Origin: Steinernema hermaphroditum
Taxonomy: Eukaryota > Nematoda > Chromadorea > Rhabditida > Steinernematidae
Assembly: GCA_030435675.1 (NCBI GenBank)
Contig: CM059621.1
Span: 3,472,001 to 3,536,000 of the forward strand
Length of the DNA: 64,000 nt
Direction: 5' to 3'
In this document: positions 1 to 11,689 of the stretch, in pieces
Layout: every line of letters begins with the position of its first letter
Numbering within the stretch: position 1 is the first letter of the stretch
Program-made: the position numbers and the translations under genes
Notes under the pieces: generated by a model
What the model saw: the letters and a program-made list of their open reading frames with translations, nothing else
Told to the model about the DNA's origin: nothing
Database searches by the model: none

Positions 1-131
1 GCATATTCAATATTCGAAGGTTTCCAGTCCATTATCAGCCGCAATTTTTTGGGAATTTTTAAAACCCTATTAAAGTTACAAAACAACATGAAGCAGTGAA
101 GTGAACAGTGAAGCAAGATAACCCTACTTAG

Positions 132-2911
132 GATGCATAAATTGTCGGAAAAAGACAAAGGAACCCTGCAAGAATGTTCTACGAAGGCATCCGAACCGAC
201 AGCTCAAGCCAAATGTGTGGTTAAAATGCTTGACGCAGCAAGGAAGAAGCAAAAATCAAAGAAAACAAAGCATAAAGTCCACAAGCCAGGTAATCATTTG
301 TCGGCCAATCGTATGTTAGTTATCCTGCTCTCCAGGAAAACACGAGCTAGCGAAGAAAACAATTAGCAGCGTAAAGTCAAAGACAATGTTGAAACTGCTG
401 AAACATGAGAAATTGAGAAAAATAATGGAACAAAAGCCGGTGCTCAAAATGATCTCAAGAAGCAAGGCGTTCAAAGATCAATGGATTGGAGGTCTTAAGG
501 TCGCACGTTCAAAAAGGGCTATCCAGCAGAGGAGAGACTATAGTCTTATCTCGGAAGATCAAGATAGAACTCCCTTGGGCGTTGTGGCCAGGCATCTTAT
601 CAACATAGTAAGAGCAATTAAAAACAAAAACGACACAACATCGTAAGTTAAATTGTTAAACCATAACTGGGGATATGTTAAAGATGGTCGTCGACATTAG
701 TAAAACTTCGAGAAAAAGCAAAGAAGATGCGCTGGGAAAAGGAGTTCGAAAAGCGGATTAAGAAGAAGCTGAATCTGGAGAACGAAGGCGATCTCAAAGT
801 GGCTGTTCAGAAGCGCCGGAAAACACCTATGATTTCTTCTAAACCAAGAAAAGCTGGCAGGTTCACGGATCACCCAGAAGAAGATCTTTTGTACGAGAAG
901 ATCGAAGATATGGAAAATAATCGAAGTGAAAATCAGACAAGCACAGCTATCGACGACGCCATCAAGTTCATGAGGGAAGGAATCAAGCTGTCTCTGATGC
1001 TTACAGGAGGAAATGTGACGGATTTCGATAAAAAGACTGTGAAGCTGGCATCGCCAAGGATTATGCCTGTCGTTCCGGAGGAACCAGATCCGGATACGGT
1101 AATTATACTCATGCATATATTCGGTCCAGTGGCTATTTTAGATATTTGTACTATCCCCTTCGCTCTTTGGTCTGCACAATGACGGTGAAGGCCTCGAAGA
1201 CATAACAAGCATCACAAAATTATTAAAGATGCTCCCGAACAGAGATCAAGAAGACTGGCTGAATTTGATTGTGGAAGCTTCCGGAGTGTCGGACGAGGTG
1301 AAGCGCATTGAAGTGAGTGTCATCCAATAAAAAACTGGAAAACTTTTTTTTAAGAACTCTAATTTGGTTCAAGTAGCAAAAGATCTAGTCAAAGCGGTCA
1401 AAGCAAAAACGTGGCAGAATAGGAGTAGTAACAATAGTGAGAGGCGAATTAAGACATCATTAGACCAAATGACAAAGGCTGTTATGACTGTGAGCAGAAA
1501 CATAAAGAAATTGTATGGCGGGCCAATTTGTACCTACAGTTTTCGAGTAGAGCATGGCACTCTCTGTGATCACTGGATAGATAGCACTTACGTCAACTCG
1601 CCCAACGTGCTAAGGTACCAGTGGGTAGAGAATTCGCCTACAGTTTTCGAGACTGTATTGTTACCACACCGCATATTATCTGGTGCCTCATTGTCGTCCA
1701 GATACCACCTTTTTAAAAGCTGACGCCACATCCAGCACACAGCCAAACCTATTTTTCCCAATAATAACTGAGCGTGGCCAGCTACTTTGCTCATAAGTTT
1801 ACATAGTCACTAAGTCTACCGTTTATGCTCTGATTCTTCCCGATCAAGCCCCGTTTGTTGGCTCCCTTTTTCGTTAATTATATTCATCCAAATTCCACAA
1901 AAGTCACTATTATAGCATTTTGCTAGAGTTGATTTTACATCGATCCAAATATTTGGTCTTCCAGATGTTGGACGAAGAAAAGCGAGAACAGGCCACACGA
2001 AAAGCGTCCATCAATGGGAAGCCGCTGTACTTCACGCGACAAAATGTCAGCGAAATCTATGGCGATTTCGAGACCCGTAAAATCGACGTTCATGACCAGC
2101 TCGTCCGTAGCTTTACTTCTGACCAGGTACCGAATCAAGGGCTTTTCGTTCATGCATTTATCATTAGCTCAACAAAATGAACAAGACCGGATACGCTTTT
2201 ATGAACAAGGATCAAATGCACTTGCTATATGGGCCGACTTCTCCATTCAACAGCTCCGAAACGCTGACTCGTCTGCTGTCCATTGAAGGAAATATCACCG
2301 ACAAACACATCGAAAAAGATCTTCGATTAGTGGCCGAAATGAAAGAATTCAATTTGCGCAAGAAGGATATCGTTCTGTCTCCGATCATCAGTTCGCCTCT
2401 TGTTTTGGCAGGCGCAGCCATGTCACAACCTATTATACTCTCACCTGTAGTCCTATCCCCAGCCGTTCTTTCTGCAGCTGCCCTAGGTCCTGTGATCCTG
2501 TCGCCTTGGGTCTTCATTCCCGTTATCTTGTCTCCTCGTATTTTGTCTCCTCTTATCGTTAATCCCCTTATTTTCTCGCCCATTGTCCTTTCCCCGTTGG
2601 CCTTGCATCCCCTGATCTTATCTCCAGGAGTGTTTAATCCAATCGTCCTTTCTCCTTTACTGCTGTCTCCATTTATCTTGTCACCTCAAGTGTTCACCCC
2701 TCTCATTTTGTCGCCTATGTGTCTGAATCCGCTCATCCTAACACCGACAGTTGGCGGACCTCTGGTGCTAAGCCCATTTGTGCTGTCACCATTGATCGCA
2801 TCGCCTCAGGCACTATTTGCTGTTGTACTTAGCCCATATGCGTTGTCTCCTTTAATCGAGAGCAAACTGATTGTGAGCGCTGTTGTACTCTCACCGAGTT
2901 GGTTGAGCTAA
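132..2911 (+). CDS. MLT-10-like moulting-cycle protein (651 codons, 5' end possibly outside window)
   Basis: Secreted or cuticle-associated nematode protein of the MLT-10 (Moulting_cycle) family. In C. elegans, mlt-10 is needed for cuticle shedding; its biochemical role is unknown. Exons 132-289, 336-642, 684-1098, 1142-1312, 1965-2126 and 2168-2911 join in frame and give 651 aa, near the family length. The last exon holds about 45 degenerate repeats of the form I/V-L-S/T/N-P (for example [16 protein letters not shown]), the family hallmark. The exon at 1142 begins [18 protein letters not shown], also typical. The exon starting at 132 follows an AG and has no signal peptide, so a leader exon probably lies upstream of position 1. 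Intron 4 (652 nt) is unusually long for this gene. The acceptor before 684 is weak and least certain. Confidence 0.92.
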
Positions 2912-2920
2912 TAATTTTGT

Positions 2921-2926
2921 AATAAA
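2921..2926 (+). terminator. Poly(A) signal of the MLT-10-like gene
   Basis: AATAAA lies 10 nt after the stop codon, giving a very short 3' UTR as is usual in nematodes. Confidence 0.75.
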
Positions 2927-3136
2927 GTTTTAGTTTTACATTCATATTATTTGTTTTTTGCGCACACGAATTCCCGTCAAAAAGACTTTCGAAAGATCGC
3001 GAACCCGATTTACAAAAAAAGCTGAAAATACGTCGAACGGAGAGATCCTTTCATCGACGCTAGCCCAGACACTTGGAGTTCTAGTAGGGCATGTTGGGTC
3101 TACGGGAGCACGAAAAGAGCAGAACCGGTGGAAACG

Positions 3137-3405
3137 ATGCAATCAATGGTGAACGTGGAAATAGTAGAAATAAACGCCATCGCCACTAAGAAGGGAACGG
3201 TCAATCATGTAACTCTAAGATCGACGCGAGACCAGGGGCAAGTGGTAGTCCTATGTGAGTTTATTAACGGTATTAACGGTTTCATTCCAACGTAGCACCG
3301 TTTCTCACCAATGATTCCAAAGTAACCCAGTGGATACTTAGGCTCATAATTTTGCTTTGGTTGCAAAGTGTTCGCTTCGTTTCTTCTGATAGTCGCGGCG
3401 ACTAA
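3137..3405 (+). CDS. Possible two-exon hypothetical gene
   Basis: Exons 3137-3254 and 3296-3405 are separated by a 41-nt intron with a GTGAGT donor and CGTAG acceptor. They join in phase to give 75 aa with no internal stop. The frame stays open about 110 nt upstream of the chosen ATG, so an earlier start or exon is possible. The second exon contains a hydrophobic stretch (WILRLIILLWLQ). No family is recognised. The splice sites and matching phase support it; the lack of a homologue or nearby poly(A) signal leaves it uncertain. An AATAAA at 3881 on the same strand is the first candidate end. Confidence 0.35.
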
Positions 3406-3965
3406 TGTTAATGTTAATGCAAAGTGTTCATACATACTATCTACGATGACCGTCTGACAAATCACGATCCGACTATCTCATGCTCGTTAAGTGTACACTG
3501 GGGAATCGCCGGTATGAATATGACGTCGGTGACAAAAGATCTCGCATCTCTTTTGATGGACATAGAGTTAGGGCACCTAATTTTTAGCACAGTTTATACA
3601 CTCATCTAGGCCTAACGTTAGCCGCTAGTCTCGCATCGATCTTACAGTTGCATGATTGACGGCTTCCTTGTAAGGGGGGTTGATTCGAACGCAGAACATC
3701 TGATTTCGTACAAAGCGCAGTACTTCTCGACCATGGCGACCATCGTTAGATACAAACCGAAGGTAACTGTGAAATTACGATAGCTTCATGCTATTCAGGT
3801 AGATCAGAATGGCCTGCTTCTAGTTCCCGCTATCAGGTATCAACAAGTGCAAATCATCATATTGAAGAGTCGCTTATTAAAATAAAGCTACATATTTTGT
3901 CCCTAGTTGTTTACGATTTATAGCAATGCAACATAGCCTTTACAAATTTTCACTTTATAAACAAC
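3406..3965. other. Intergenic, no gene seen
   Basis: I find no convincing exon on either strand. The only signal is an isolated + strand AATAAA at 3881-3886. Confidence 0.5.
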
Positions 3966-4260
3966 TCAGCACGTGATTTCCGAATACCAGACATCCGGCA
4001 ACTTCCACGTGAAGTGATTGAAGTTCATCTTCAGGCATCGAACTTTGGCGCGAGGCCGACGGCTGGCGATGATTGGCAGGAGTGACTCAACATTGTCGGC
4101 GTCCATCTGCACAAACAGTCTCACCACACTACATAATCGGCTGAAAACTTACCACAGCCACTTTGACGGGGTCTTTCGGTTGCCATCCCAGAAAGTTCAG
4201 TGGAATTGCCAGTGCTGTGAGGAATAGCAAAGAGCAAAGCAGGGACGTCCGCCAAACCAT
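3966..4260 (-). CDS. Small secreted Cys-Trp-Cys peptide (family member 1)
   Basis: Exon 1 (4260-4153) encodes a clear signal peptide, MVWRTSLLCSLLFLTALA, followed by IPLNFLGW. A GTAAGT donor and phase-0 intron lead to exon 2 (4106-3966). The 82-aa product ends with a cysteine at its last residue, about 21 residues after the previous one, with two tryptophans between (tail KLPDVWYSEITC). The layout matches the peptide genes at 6.3, 7.4, 14.1, 37.0, 50.5 and 51.3 kb. A TATA-like ATAAAAGG lies about 35-40 nt upstream of the ATG on this strand. It is probably exported and could form one disulfide loop; no known family is recognised, and hormone, antimicrobial or pheromone-like roles are all open. 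Confidence 0.75.
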
Positions 4261-4299
4261 CACAGCGAAACTACTACCACAGTGGGATGAGTTATCCTC

Positions 4300-5270
4300 C
4301 TTTTATGGGTGAAAAACAATGGCAATATTTGCGAGTGCACTCCTCGTGATGGCTTATCTTTGGGTTTATGGGAAAATGGCAAAGAGGTCGAGAGGAGCAG
4401 AAGGGAATTGAACGAATCTTTGAGTTGTTTGTGTCTGGTCACGACGACAGAAAAGCATAAACGTGGTAGGTGGAATGGATTATTTATCTGCAATGATGTG
4501 TGTTTTTTCCGTTACAGCGATTCTTTTGGAGAAAGTTGTCCAAAAGGAAGCAGAAAACGAGTTTTAAAATCGAAAAAAACAACACAATCAATTTGATCTA
4601 AGATACCATCGCTCAGAGCTGCAAAACGCAAGAGCTCCATTTATACAGATGAACAACACCTATGACACGTTCAAAACACGAAAACATGACATTTTCCTTG
4701 ACATTACAGGGATTTAATCAGCCTAGCAAAACAACTTGTTTTCGTTAGGTCGTTTGTACGGTGCACAGAAAAGGCTACTCTATCTTATAGAGCATCTTCA
4801 ACCTGTCAAACAAACAAGCTGTGCGCAGTCTCGAAGTCGCCAGGGTTCTCGTCCGTCTGTGATCACATAATCGTTTATGCACTTATATATACTCACGAGT
4901 CATTCAGATTTCGGCAAGGAAATTTTCTAACAGGAGTATATGGTAAGGCGATAATCGCATCGGGTACTTTTAAAATTTTCTGCGCCATGGGCCTTCGTAA
5001 ACACTTAATTCACGCTGTGAAGACCTTTTCCTGCAAGTGGAAGAAGCGAGGAAGAAAACTTATTTGAAGAGAAATTGATGGATGGGACATCACCTGTAGC
5101 TGCAGTATTCGGTGCATTTTGAACAATCCAGAAACTGAAAACTTTGCAATCGTCAACAGACCGGGCTTCCGCAACTTTATGAGCATTGTGGCTCCTGGTC
5201 AAGGCTAAGGCATGAATTTGTCCTTTGCCATTTCCTGCTAAGCGCACCTCGATCTGTAACGCTGACCGTT
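4300..5270. other. Intergenic, no gene seen
   Basis: Open frames here are short and lack splice context, signal peptides or recognisable motifs. I see no RNA gene or repeat boundary before the element that starts near 5275. Confidence 0.45.
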
Positions 5271-5274
5271 AAGG

Positions 5275-5790
5275 AAGGATTTACACGATTTATCTTCCCG
5301 AATCAACGGCTTACGCCGTGCAGGACGTCTCATAAATGCACAAAGAAGAACAAAGTCACACCGTAGCCGCTGATTTTCTTCTGGTTTCGGTGGAGCAGAC
5401 GAATCCGAAGAGAATCCAGCGTTCCCATCAGTATGCGCGGGCGTCGAAGTCGTGAAGAGTTGATTCCGGAAGTGGCGCGGCGGCGGAGAACAGCGAACGG
5501 AACGGAGGGGCATCTTCGGTTCGGCTGGCGGCGCGGACTTCGGAGTTGCAACGCTTCTTCGGCTTCTCTGGCGCGGGTAGAGTCGGGCGGTCGTGACGGG
5601 CTTTTTAGCGAGACGGTGGAACTACGGCTCCCTGGTGTTCCAGGCCTTCTGGGAGCCGCGGCGATCATTGCGCCAACAGCGACGGCCGAGAACGACCGCT
5701 CACTTAACTCATTCGGCTCAGACAGCCTCAGAGAGAGAGAGCGAGTGGACGACCCGACCGATCGCTGGGGGCACAAATGAAAGACCTCAA
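5275..5790 (+). repeat. SINE-like repeat family B, near full-length copy
   Basis: A GC-rich block of about 510 bp that recurs in reverse orientation at 11690-12165, with fragments near 25.4, 27.2, 33.5, 37.9, 46.3 and 56.0 kb. Shared landmarks are CGAATCAACGGCTTACGCCG at one end and a CACTCGCTC-type AG-rich segment followed by CAAATGAAAGACC at the other. The overlapping long open frames on both strands are explained by base composition and are not genes. Its end sequence resembles that of family A, so the two are probably related. Confidence 0.75.
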
Positions 5791-6220
5791 GGAAGGATTA
5801 AGATCAGAATATGACTATGCTCCTATGCAAAGGTTGTTGTTCCCCATTGTTATTTTATTCATGATGAATTTCGCGTCGCGCATGCGTTTGGCTTGCTGGC
5901 TATATATGGAACTTAAGCAACGCGCATAGTACCTATTGTATGCAGGACATCGAGGTTCCACGAAGCTCCTTATGCGCCATGCTTCGTCGGTTTGAGGACA
6001 AATACAACGCCATTTCAACGTACACCATCGGCACTTATCATGGATCACTGCTGAGCCTTAAACCCGTATGAAGGAACAAATATTCGGCTTCTCATTAAAA
6101 AACTGGCACACAAAAGCACAGGTCGATCTCGAATTAACTTTGCAATTTCACACCACCAGCACCACCACAGTCCGCATTTTATTTCATGACCAGACGAAAT
6201 CGTTTTTACTTCTTCACGTC

Positions 6221-6486
6221 TCAACAGTCGTTGTACCACAAGTAATGTGAAAATAGCGATTCCCTGAAGAAGCTTCTGCCACATCCGATGTAGCGTTTCA
6301 TTTCAACTTGCTGTGGTGATTCGTCGTAATAGGCCTATAACAAACACATCAGTTACCGTTGAATTTATTTTTCTTAAACAAACTTACAACAGGTTTCGTT
6401 CCTCGGAACTTGAACGTCAAGGAGTTGAACGGTATAGCCGCGACAGTAACTGCGAGAAGGCAGAGAATGAGAGCCGACCGGAGCAT
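6221..6486 (-). CDS. Small secreted Cys-Trp-Cys peptide (family member 2)
   Basis: Exon 1 (6486-6388) encodes the signal peptide MLRSALILCLLAVTVAA followed by IPFNSLTFKF. After a GTAAGT donor and phase-0 intron ending TTATAG, exon 2 (6334-6221) gives a total of 70 aa. The tail is C-x18-C with the second cysteine as final residue, ending HYLWYNDC. A TATA-like GGTATAAAC lies about 40 nt upstream. Two other minus-strand open frames overlap the region but are shadows: they ignore the splice sites and have no signal peptide in the right context. Same architecture as the gene at 3966-4260; function unknown. Confidence 0.8.
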
Positions 6487-6519
6487 GACAGCTATCAATA
6501 TTGAAAAATGGTGAGGTGG

Positions 6520-7243
6520 AAAGGTGTTTATACCAAAAAGGGCCGTCCACTTAGCGAATGTAAAGCATTCATGCATGTCACAAATTGCTGAATAATTGAG
6601 CATTTTGAGCGATATTGCTGTACCTAGAAAAGGTACAGAGAATTATAAAGCGGATCCGTAGTCTATTTTTAAAATTTTTTGTTCGGAACTGCGCAACCGG
6701 GAGTACGTGATTTTAATGGCATAAATTAGAGAACATGGGGGTACTGATATCCTTAGCTGGCTAGAAGGTCACCGTAATCACGATCATTCGACCTGCAATC
6801 TATTCAGTAAGGATAGGGCGACCCTGTTTTTTCACGTTATTTAAAAAAAAACATATCTTCATCGATATTTCCCTGTGAAAAAGTAATTCTGTCTGTCTAT
6901 CGTTTGCTTGTAAATTTCCCGAATTTGTTGTCGCCGTTGGCTCTACTTTGCATTCATATGTGTAGGCCTGGTTTCCTGAAAGTAATTTTGATCAGTGTTG
7001 TCTAAATCGAATTGGGACAACTCATCGCTTTGGCGCTTAATTTTATACGGTTACGGGGAAAGCTAAAGCTTTCCCATGAAAACAATTAATATATATTGAG
7101 TTAGCAAAATAAGGAAACCATCCACCATTATCGAACAAATATAATGAGCAATACATTCATCTAATTTCCACTAGCTGCTTTCACTGCTTAGTCAAGAAAC
7201 TCATTCCAGATATTCAGTGAAGACAGAAGTAACCGAATCTAGT
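6520..7243. other. Intergenic, AT-rich, no gene seen
   Basis: AT-rich sequence with no open frame of useful length. I see no repeat family shared with the rest of the window. Confidence 0.5.
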
Positions 7244-7508
7244 TTAACAGTCGCACAACCATAGCGATCCACTATCGGGGTCTCTGGACGACAAAAAAAA
7301 GGTCTAAACCAAGGTCTTCTATGTACAGTCCACTACAAAACGATCGAAAACTTCGGCAATACCTATAAAGTGGCATCCAGCTATACATGATAAGGCGGTG
7401 ATACGATGATTGTGCCACGCAAAATTGAGCCGCACGGAGGCCTGCACTCTGTGTCACAATAGTCTTGTAAACTAATGTCAGGACGAGCGAAGCGAGCACA
7501 ATATTCAT
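7244..7508 (-). CDS. Small secreted Cys-Trp-Cys peptide (family member 3)
   Basis: Exon 1 (7508-7363) encodes a signal peptide, MNIVLASLVLTLVYKTIVTQS, and a short mature part with one cysteine. The donor GTATTG splits a codon after two bases. Exon 2 (7283-7244) is only 40 nt and restores the frame, adding the tail RDPDSGSLWLCDC and a stop. The product is 61 aa with cysteine last. Without splicing, the frame would read on into a low-complexity run. The tiny last exon is the least certain part, but the phase and the matching C-terminal pattern support it. Function unknown. Confidence 0.6.
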
Positions 7509-7514
7509 TTTTTT

Positions 7515-7985
7515 TGCTTGGGCCTAACATCCAAGCTCCGGCTTAGGCTCACGGCTATACATTTGATGTGACCGTGAAGGGCGAGCCCTGTAACCTTGGT
7601 GGCTTTCTTCATTTCCTAGTACAGTCGGGTGCATCTTCAGAATGCATGCGTCCTGTACATTGAATTCTCATCTTGGAGATGTAACACACTGCTCAGTTCA
7701 CTGTAACTTAATTTTTCGCGGCTGAATCTTCGTACAACCAACAGGTACCAATAGGTGTCTGGTGGACGATTGAAGTGTCACACATCACACATCATTAGGT
7801 GAGAGCACTTAGATATTCAAGCTGAACAAGTAACATTCTAATTCTACCGTATCCAATAGGATTTAAACTACAGTCGGATACAATGTGTACAAAAACAAAA
7901 CCACCACAGCTCAAATTTTAAAAGCTCCAAATACATTTGAATGAAAATGGTATACAGGATTTTTTTTCGCCGCTATACAATGTGA
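7515..7985. other. Intergenic with a short dispersed repeat at 7520-7600
   Basis: The segment beginning GGGCCTAACATCCAAGCTCC is related to sequences at 55830, 62585 and 62785. The rest shows nothing I can assign. Confidence 0.4.
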
Positions 7986-7988
7986 GAA

Positions 7989-9246
7989 TCAACCTTCCGT
8001 CTGCGATGCATCCAACGTCAGCGTAGGGGCTACTTTATGGGATCTCTCCATTGCAGACGACGAGTTAGTTCCTCCACGAATACGGGCACGGACTTCAGGA
8101 TTAAAGATGATCAGCGCCAATCTATAAAGGTTGACCTCACACCCTAATAAGCACACATCCATAAACTTACGCGTTATTGATATGTGTCAAGATGAGCGTG
8201 TTGAAGGCGAAGATCTGCATGAGCATTCCGTCGGACGATTGGCTGTTGTTGACAAGGACAATCATTGTGAGGGCTATCATCATTGTTATGTTTTGTACCG
8301 ACGTCTACGAAAACGAATTGTGAGCGTTGATGAACGTGTACGTACCTGGCAAAAGAAGCGAACGTCACGGTTGAACGTTTTCGATTGGTTTCCGGCTTTC
8401 TAAAGGAACCTAATGACACCACACTCATCTGTCTGGTACCAACCCTGATCTGAATGATTTTTACAAGTGTGGCCAAATCAGAGATGACGGTCGCGAAGCA
8501 AACACCAAAGCAGAATCGATTGATAACGGTTCCCACATAGGAAAAGTCTCTCTCCATGTCTGGATCACACTTGACGAAAACGTATTCGTACAGCTTAGGA
8601 CTATATCCAACAACTTGACAGGGGATAACTAAAGATTCGTAGCTGTCACTTAACACTGTGTATTTCGTCTCTTACCGAGATAGGCGAGAGCTACGAAAAC
8701 GACCTCGATCCAGCAGACGGTGATTAACATCTTGCAAACCTTGTTTGTGAATATGTGCGAGTATTTCAGGGGAAACCACACAGCAATCATCCGGTTCAGC
8801 GAGACGATTTGGTGCATCACACAGGCGTGGCATGCAAAGAAGTATCCCAAAGTGAACGCGGTGATGCCAGCAATAGGTGAGATGAAGATTGGCTGCCTAC
8901 AAACTTCTTTTTATGTATGTTGTCATGTTGGTCACTTACGAAAGAGTCATTGGTCCAGAGTAGATCACGTGCACTAGGTTGCTTCCTATTTCTCCGACAG
9001 TCCGACTAGCCCAGAACCATCCGAATGCATTGTGAAAGATCTTCATGTTTTTGATTAGATATACGTTGTAAATACCACAAATAACGGCTAAAGATGCGAG
9101 CTAAAAGGGTATCCAATTACTGAGGTCAATAAGGATGATCATACCGTGAAAATTATATAGCCTACTATGAGATCGGTTGGAGTAGTGAATCCTCGTCCGA
9201 GAAGTTCCGAGCCGAAGCCAGCCGATTCATTTCCAGTAGGCGACAT
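7989..9246 (-). CDS. SRX-class serpentine chemoreceptor (345 aa)
   Basis: Seven-transmembrane receptor of the nematode Srx class, expected in the plasma membrane of chemosensory neurons. Exons 9246-9145, 9100-8940, 8896-8676, 8628-8342, 8304-8171 and 8121-7989 join in frame to 345 aa. Class features are the first-loop IKNMKIFHNAFGWFWASRT region, the TM3-end motif NRMIAVWFPLKYSHIFT, and FNPEVRAR after TM7. The exon lengths 161, 221 and 134 nt are identical to those of the paralogue at 20004-21189. The third cytoplasmic loop is about 14 residues longer than in the paralogue, so a small intron could be hidden there. No disabling change seen. Ligand unknown. Confidence 0.9.
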
Positions 9247-9249
9247 ATC

Positions 9250-10716
9250 GCCGGCTACAGAAATGACTGGAACGAATTACTTTGGCTTTATATATCTGTT
9301 TTATAATTAAATTTGGGAAACACATCATAGCATTCTTATTGAAAGCAAGCGGCGGCAAGTGAATGTCGCTGGGATGGAGGGGCAGGTCGTGCGAATATTG
9401 CAGAATAAACAGGTGAAAAATGAACAGAACTCATAACAGAAGGACATTGTCTTCTTCGAACAGTTGACCTCATTTTTTCGGTTTATATATAGCACCTCCA
9501 ACTTCGGTGAGAAAAATCCTGAAAATAATGAAACATAGACATTATAAACAGCATGGAAACGGTCAGCCATCCAGAGGCGCCCTCGATTTCCCGCACACTA
9601 AAATGAAGATATGAAAGCGTGATATGATTTTCAAACCCATCTCCAAACAGCGGTGAGTATTCGGTTTGTGGATGGAAAATGGCCGATCATGTTTGCGATT
9701 ATTTACGGAAACAAAATACGAGATTTCGGTCAAGGTACTCATATACAACTTCAGTCCACCTTATGACCAAGGTCAACTTGGAAATACATTGTAATACACT
9801 GCCACTATTTCTGTAAAGTATAAATGATCTCGTAGAGTGTGGGCATAGTATCTGTGAATGATAGCTACCTGCTGCATGTCCCCATTTCCTGATATGATAT
9901 TTAACCAATTGGAAACATGGGGTTAAGAGAACATGGTAATCGAACAAGGCCATCTTTTTCAAGTTTGCTCATGTTGTGATGCATGACGAGCGCAACGATG
10001 GGTGCATTCGCTAGGCATGACTCAGTGATGTACGTGGGTGAAGGCAATCGACGTCCAGCACAAAATTAGTATCATAGGAAGACCGTACATCAGTTCGCAT
10101 TTCACAATCTTGAGGTGCCAGAAAAATGACCATTCGCACGATAGACCCACCCGACAGATTTTGGACCACTGTGAGCGAAGTATTACCGTGATTTCACTTT
10201 CCAGTTTCCAGCATAGTATACTACGAAAACTGCAAAAATGTTCATTCATCCACCTTCTCAAAACATAAAAATTGCACTTGGATTGCTGTTGTAGTCACTT
10301 CCCTTTGAATGTACTTATCGTCTGGCACTTTGCGGGATTCTCACATAATGAAAAAGATGTTTTGAAGCACCAATAGCAAATGTTCGGGAACACTGAAATC
10401 GAAAATTTTAGAAAACAAAACGTTCTCTTGCTAGTGATGTCAAGCATATCGGACTTCTAATGAACGCTACCAGTTGCTAAGCCTTTATTGTAAGATAGCG
10501 CTATTAGTATCGAACATGCTTCTTAAAATTAAGAACTATTCTCATATATACGCTAGATTTGTGTGCGGCTAGAGCTGAACCACGTCACCTTTATAACACT
10601 GTTCATTTGTTTAAGCAATTCTGTCCAGCGGCTAGACGCCAAATCGCCGAGCTTTTGTGTTTGTTGACATTTCACGTGTCCTCGCAAGACAATGCTTACT
10701 ATTTTTATCGTTGCAG
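9250..10716. other. Intergenic; contains a dispersed-repeat copy at about 9840-10200
   Basis: The 9840-10200 segment, read on the minus strand, matches sequences at 44.1-44.3 kb (minus), 49.2-49.6 kb and 61.2-61.7 kb (plus). Shared words include AAAAAGATGGCC and GGGGACATGCAGCAGGTAGC. No other gene is supported; the open frames here are fragments of this repeat. Confidence 0.55.
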
Positions 10717-11231
10717 AGTCGTTCTTCGATCGAAATCGCGTCACTATCGGATTTCAGATCTTTGCGACACGCGGATGCGGAGGACGGTGCACGTCATTAG
10801 GTGAGGAAATGCCTACTCACAGGGGGGATAATCCTGTTTTCCACAGGCGTGGAGACAATCCTCCATTTATCTGGCACATCACTTTTGAACACTACATTCG
10901 TTCTGGTCAACCGGAAATTACCCATTCGATGCGACATGTCTCCTCTTCACCAACTTCGTAGCGTCTATGTTTTTCTCCAGCCGCACACTTCAGCAACTGG
11001 TAAAGCATCGACCTTGCTATGCAGCACTTATCATCAACTTTAGGTGAATCTCTACATTTCTTTTTTGTGCTACTCTCGATATGCTTCCTAATCACTGCCG
11101 TCGCATGTGCGCTCTTCTACGTCTGTATACAGGAAAGGGTTCGGCCAACAACGCACATCTATCATAGCATGTCATCCGATGCAATTAGCCTAAAAAAGAA
11201 GACGAATGGCTGCGTTCCGGTTGATGTCTAA
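10717..11231 (+). CDS. Putative single-pass membrane protein, 3' part of a gene
   Basis: Three exons join in phase: 10717-10800, 10823-10999 and 11044-11231. The acceptor before 10717 is strong, so upstream exons or a trans-spliced start are likely missing; an ATG at 10692 sits inside that acceptor tract and may be irrelevant. The last exon carries a transmembrane segment (HFFFVLLSICFLITAVACAL) followed by a basic cytoplasmic tail of about 40 residues. The middle exon has a second, weaker hydrophobic stretch. The first intron is only 22 nt, below the usual minimum, so that junction may be wrong. No family recognised. Confidence 0.4.
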
Positions 11232-11239
11232 CTTATTTG

Positions 11240-11685
11240 TCGTGTTCAAATCATAGGTATATAAATGTCCTTAATGGTCGAGTAACATTACTATTCAGTC
11301 CTTTGTACATAAACGGAGAACCGAGGGCTACTTGACTCCTATTGCCACAAAGGCGTGAAATCGAGAGCGGCCTCGTTTATCATTATCGACATTTCACTTA
11401 TTTTCACGATTGGTTGAGATATACATGTATGCTCAATTTCACTATCCCTCTTCTCGTGATCTCTGAATATTTAACTAAAATAACAAAAAATTTCCAAATC
11501 GCCTTTCAAGCGACTGTTATTCAATGACTCATTCCTGTTTTTAATGACTTACTGGACAATTCGAAGAAGATGACGCACGACGATCAACAGACCATGCCGG
11601 TAGCATCCGGTATATGTGCGTGCCTGCCAAATGGAAGTTCACTGTGGTGTGCTTTTATGCTTTTGTTGTGTTGCACTTGAGGTCT
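11240..11685. other. Intergenic, no gene seen
   Basis: No exon-like sequence on either strand. Confidence 0.45.
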
Positions 11686-11689
11686 TTCA

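Noticed and set aside
2212..2583. 123-codon minus-strand frame rich in Gly/Arg/Thr
   Set aside because: Antisense of the ILSP repeat exon of the MLT-10-like gene.
5330..5814. Frames of 70-150 codons on both strands
   Set aside because: Arg/Ser-rich shadows of the SINE-like repeat, repeated at other copies with frameshifts.
6045..6284. Minus-strand frame with a hydrophobic start and tryptophan/cysteine-rich stretch
   Set aside because: It overlaps exon 2 of the spliced peptide gene at 6221-6486 in another frame; the spliced model has a better signal peptide and matches the family.
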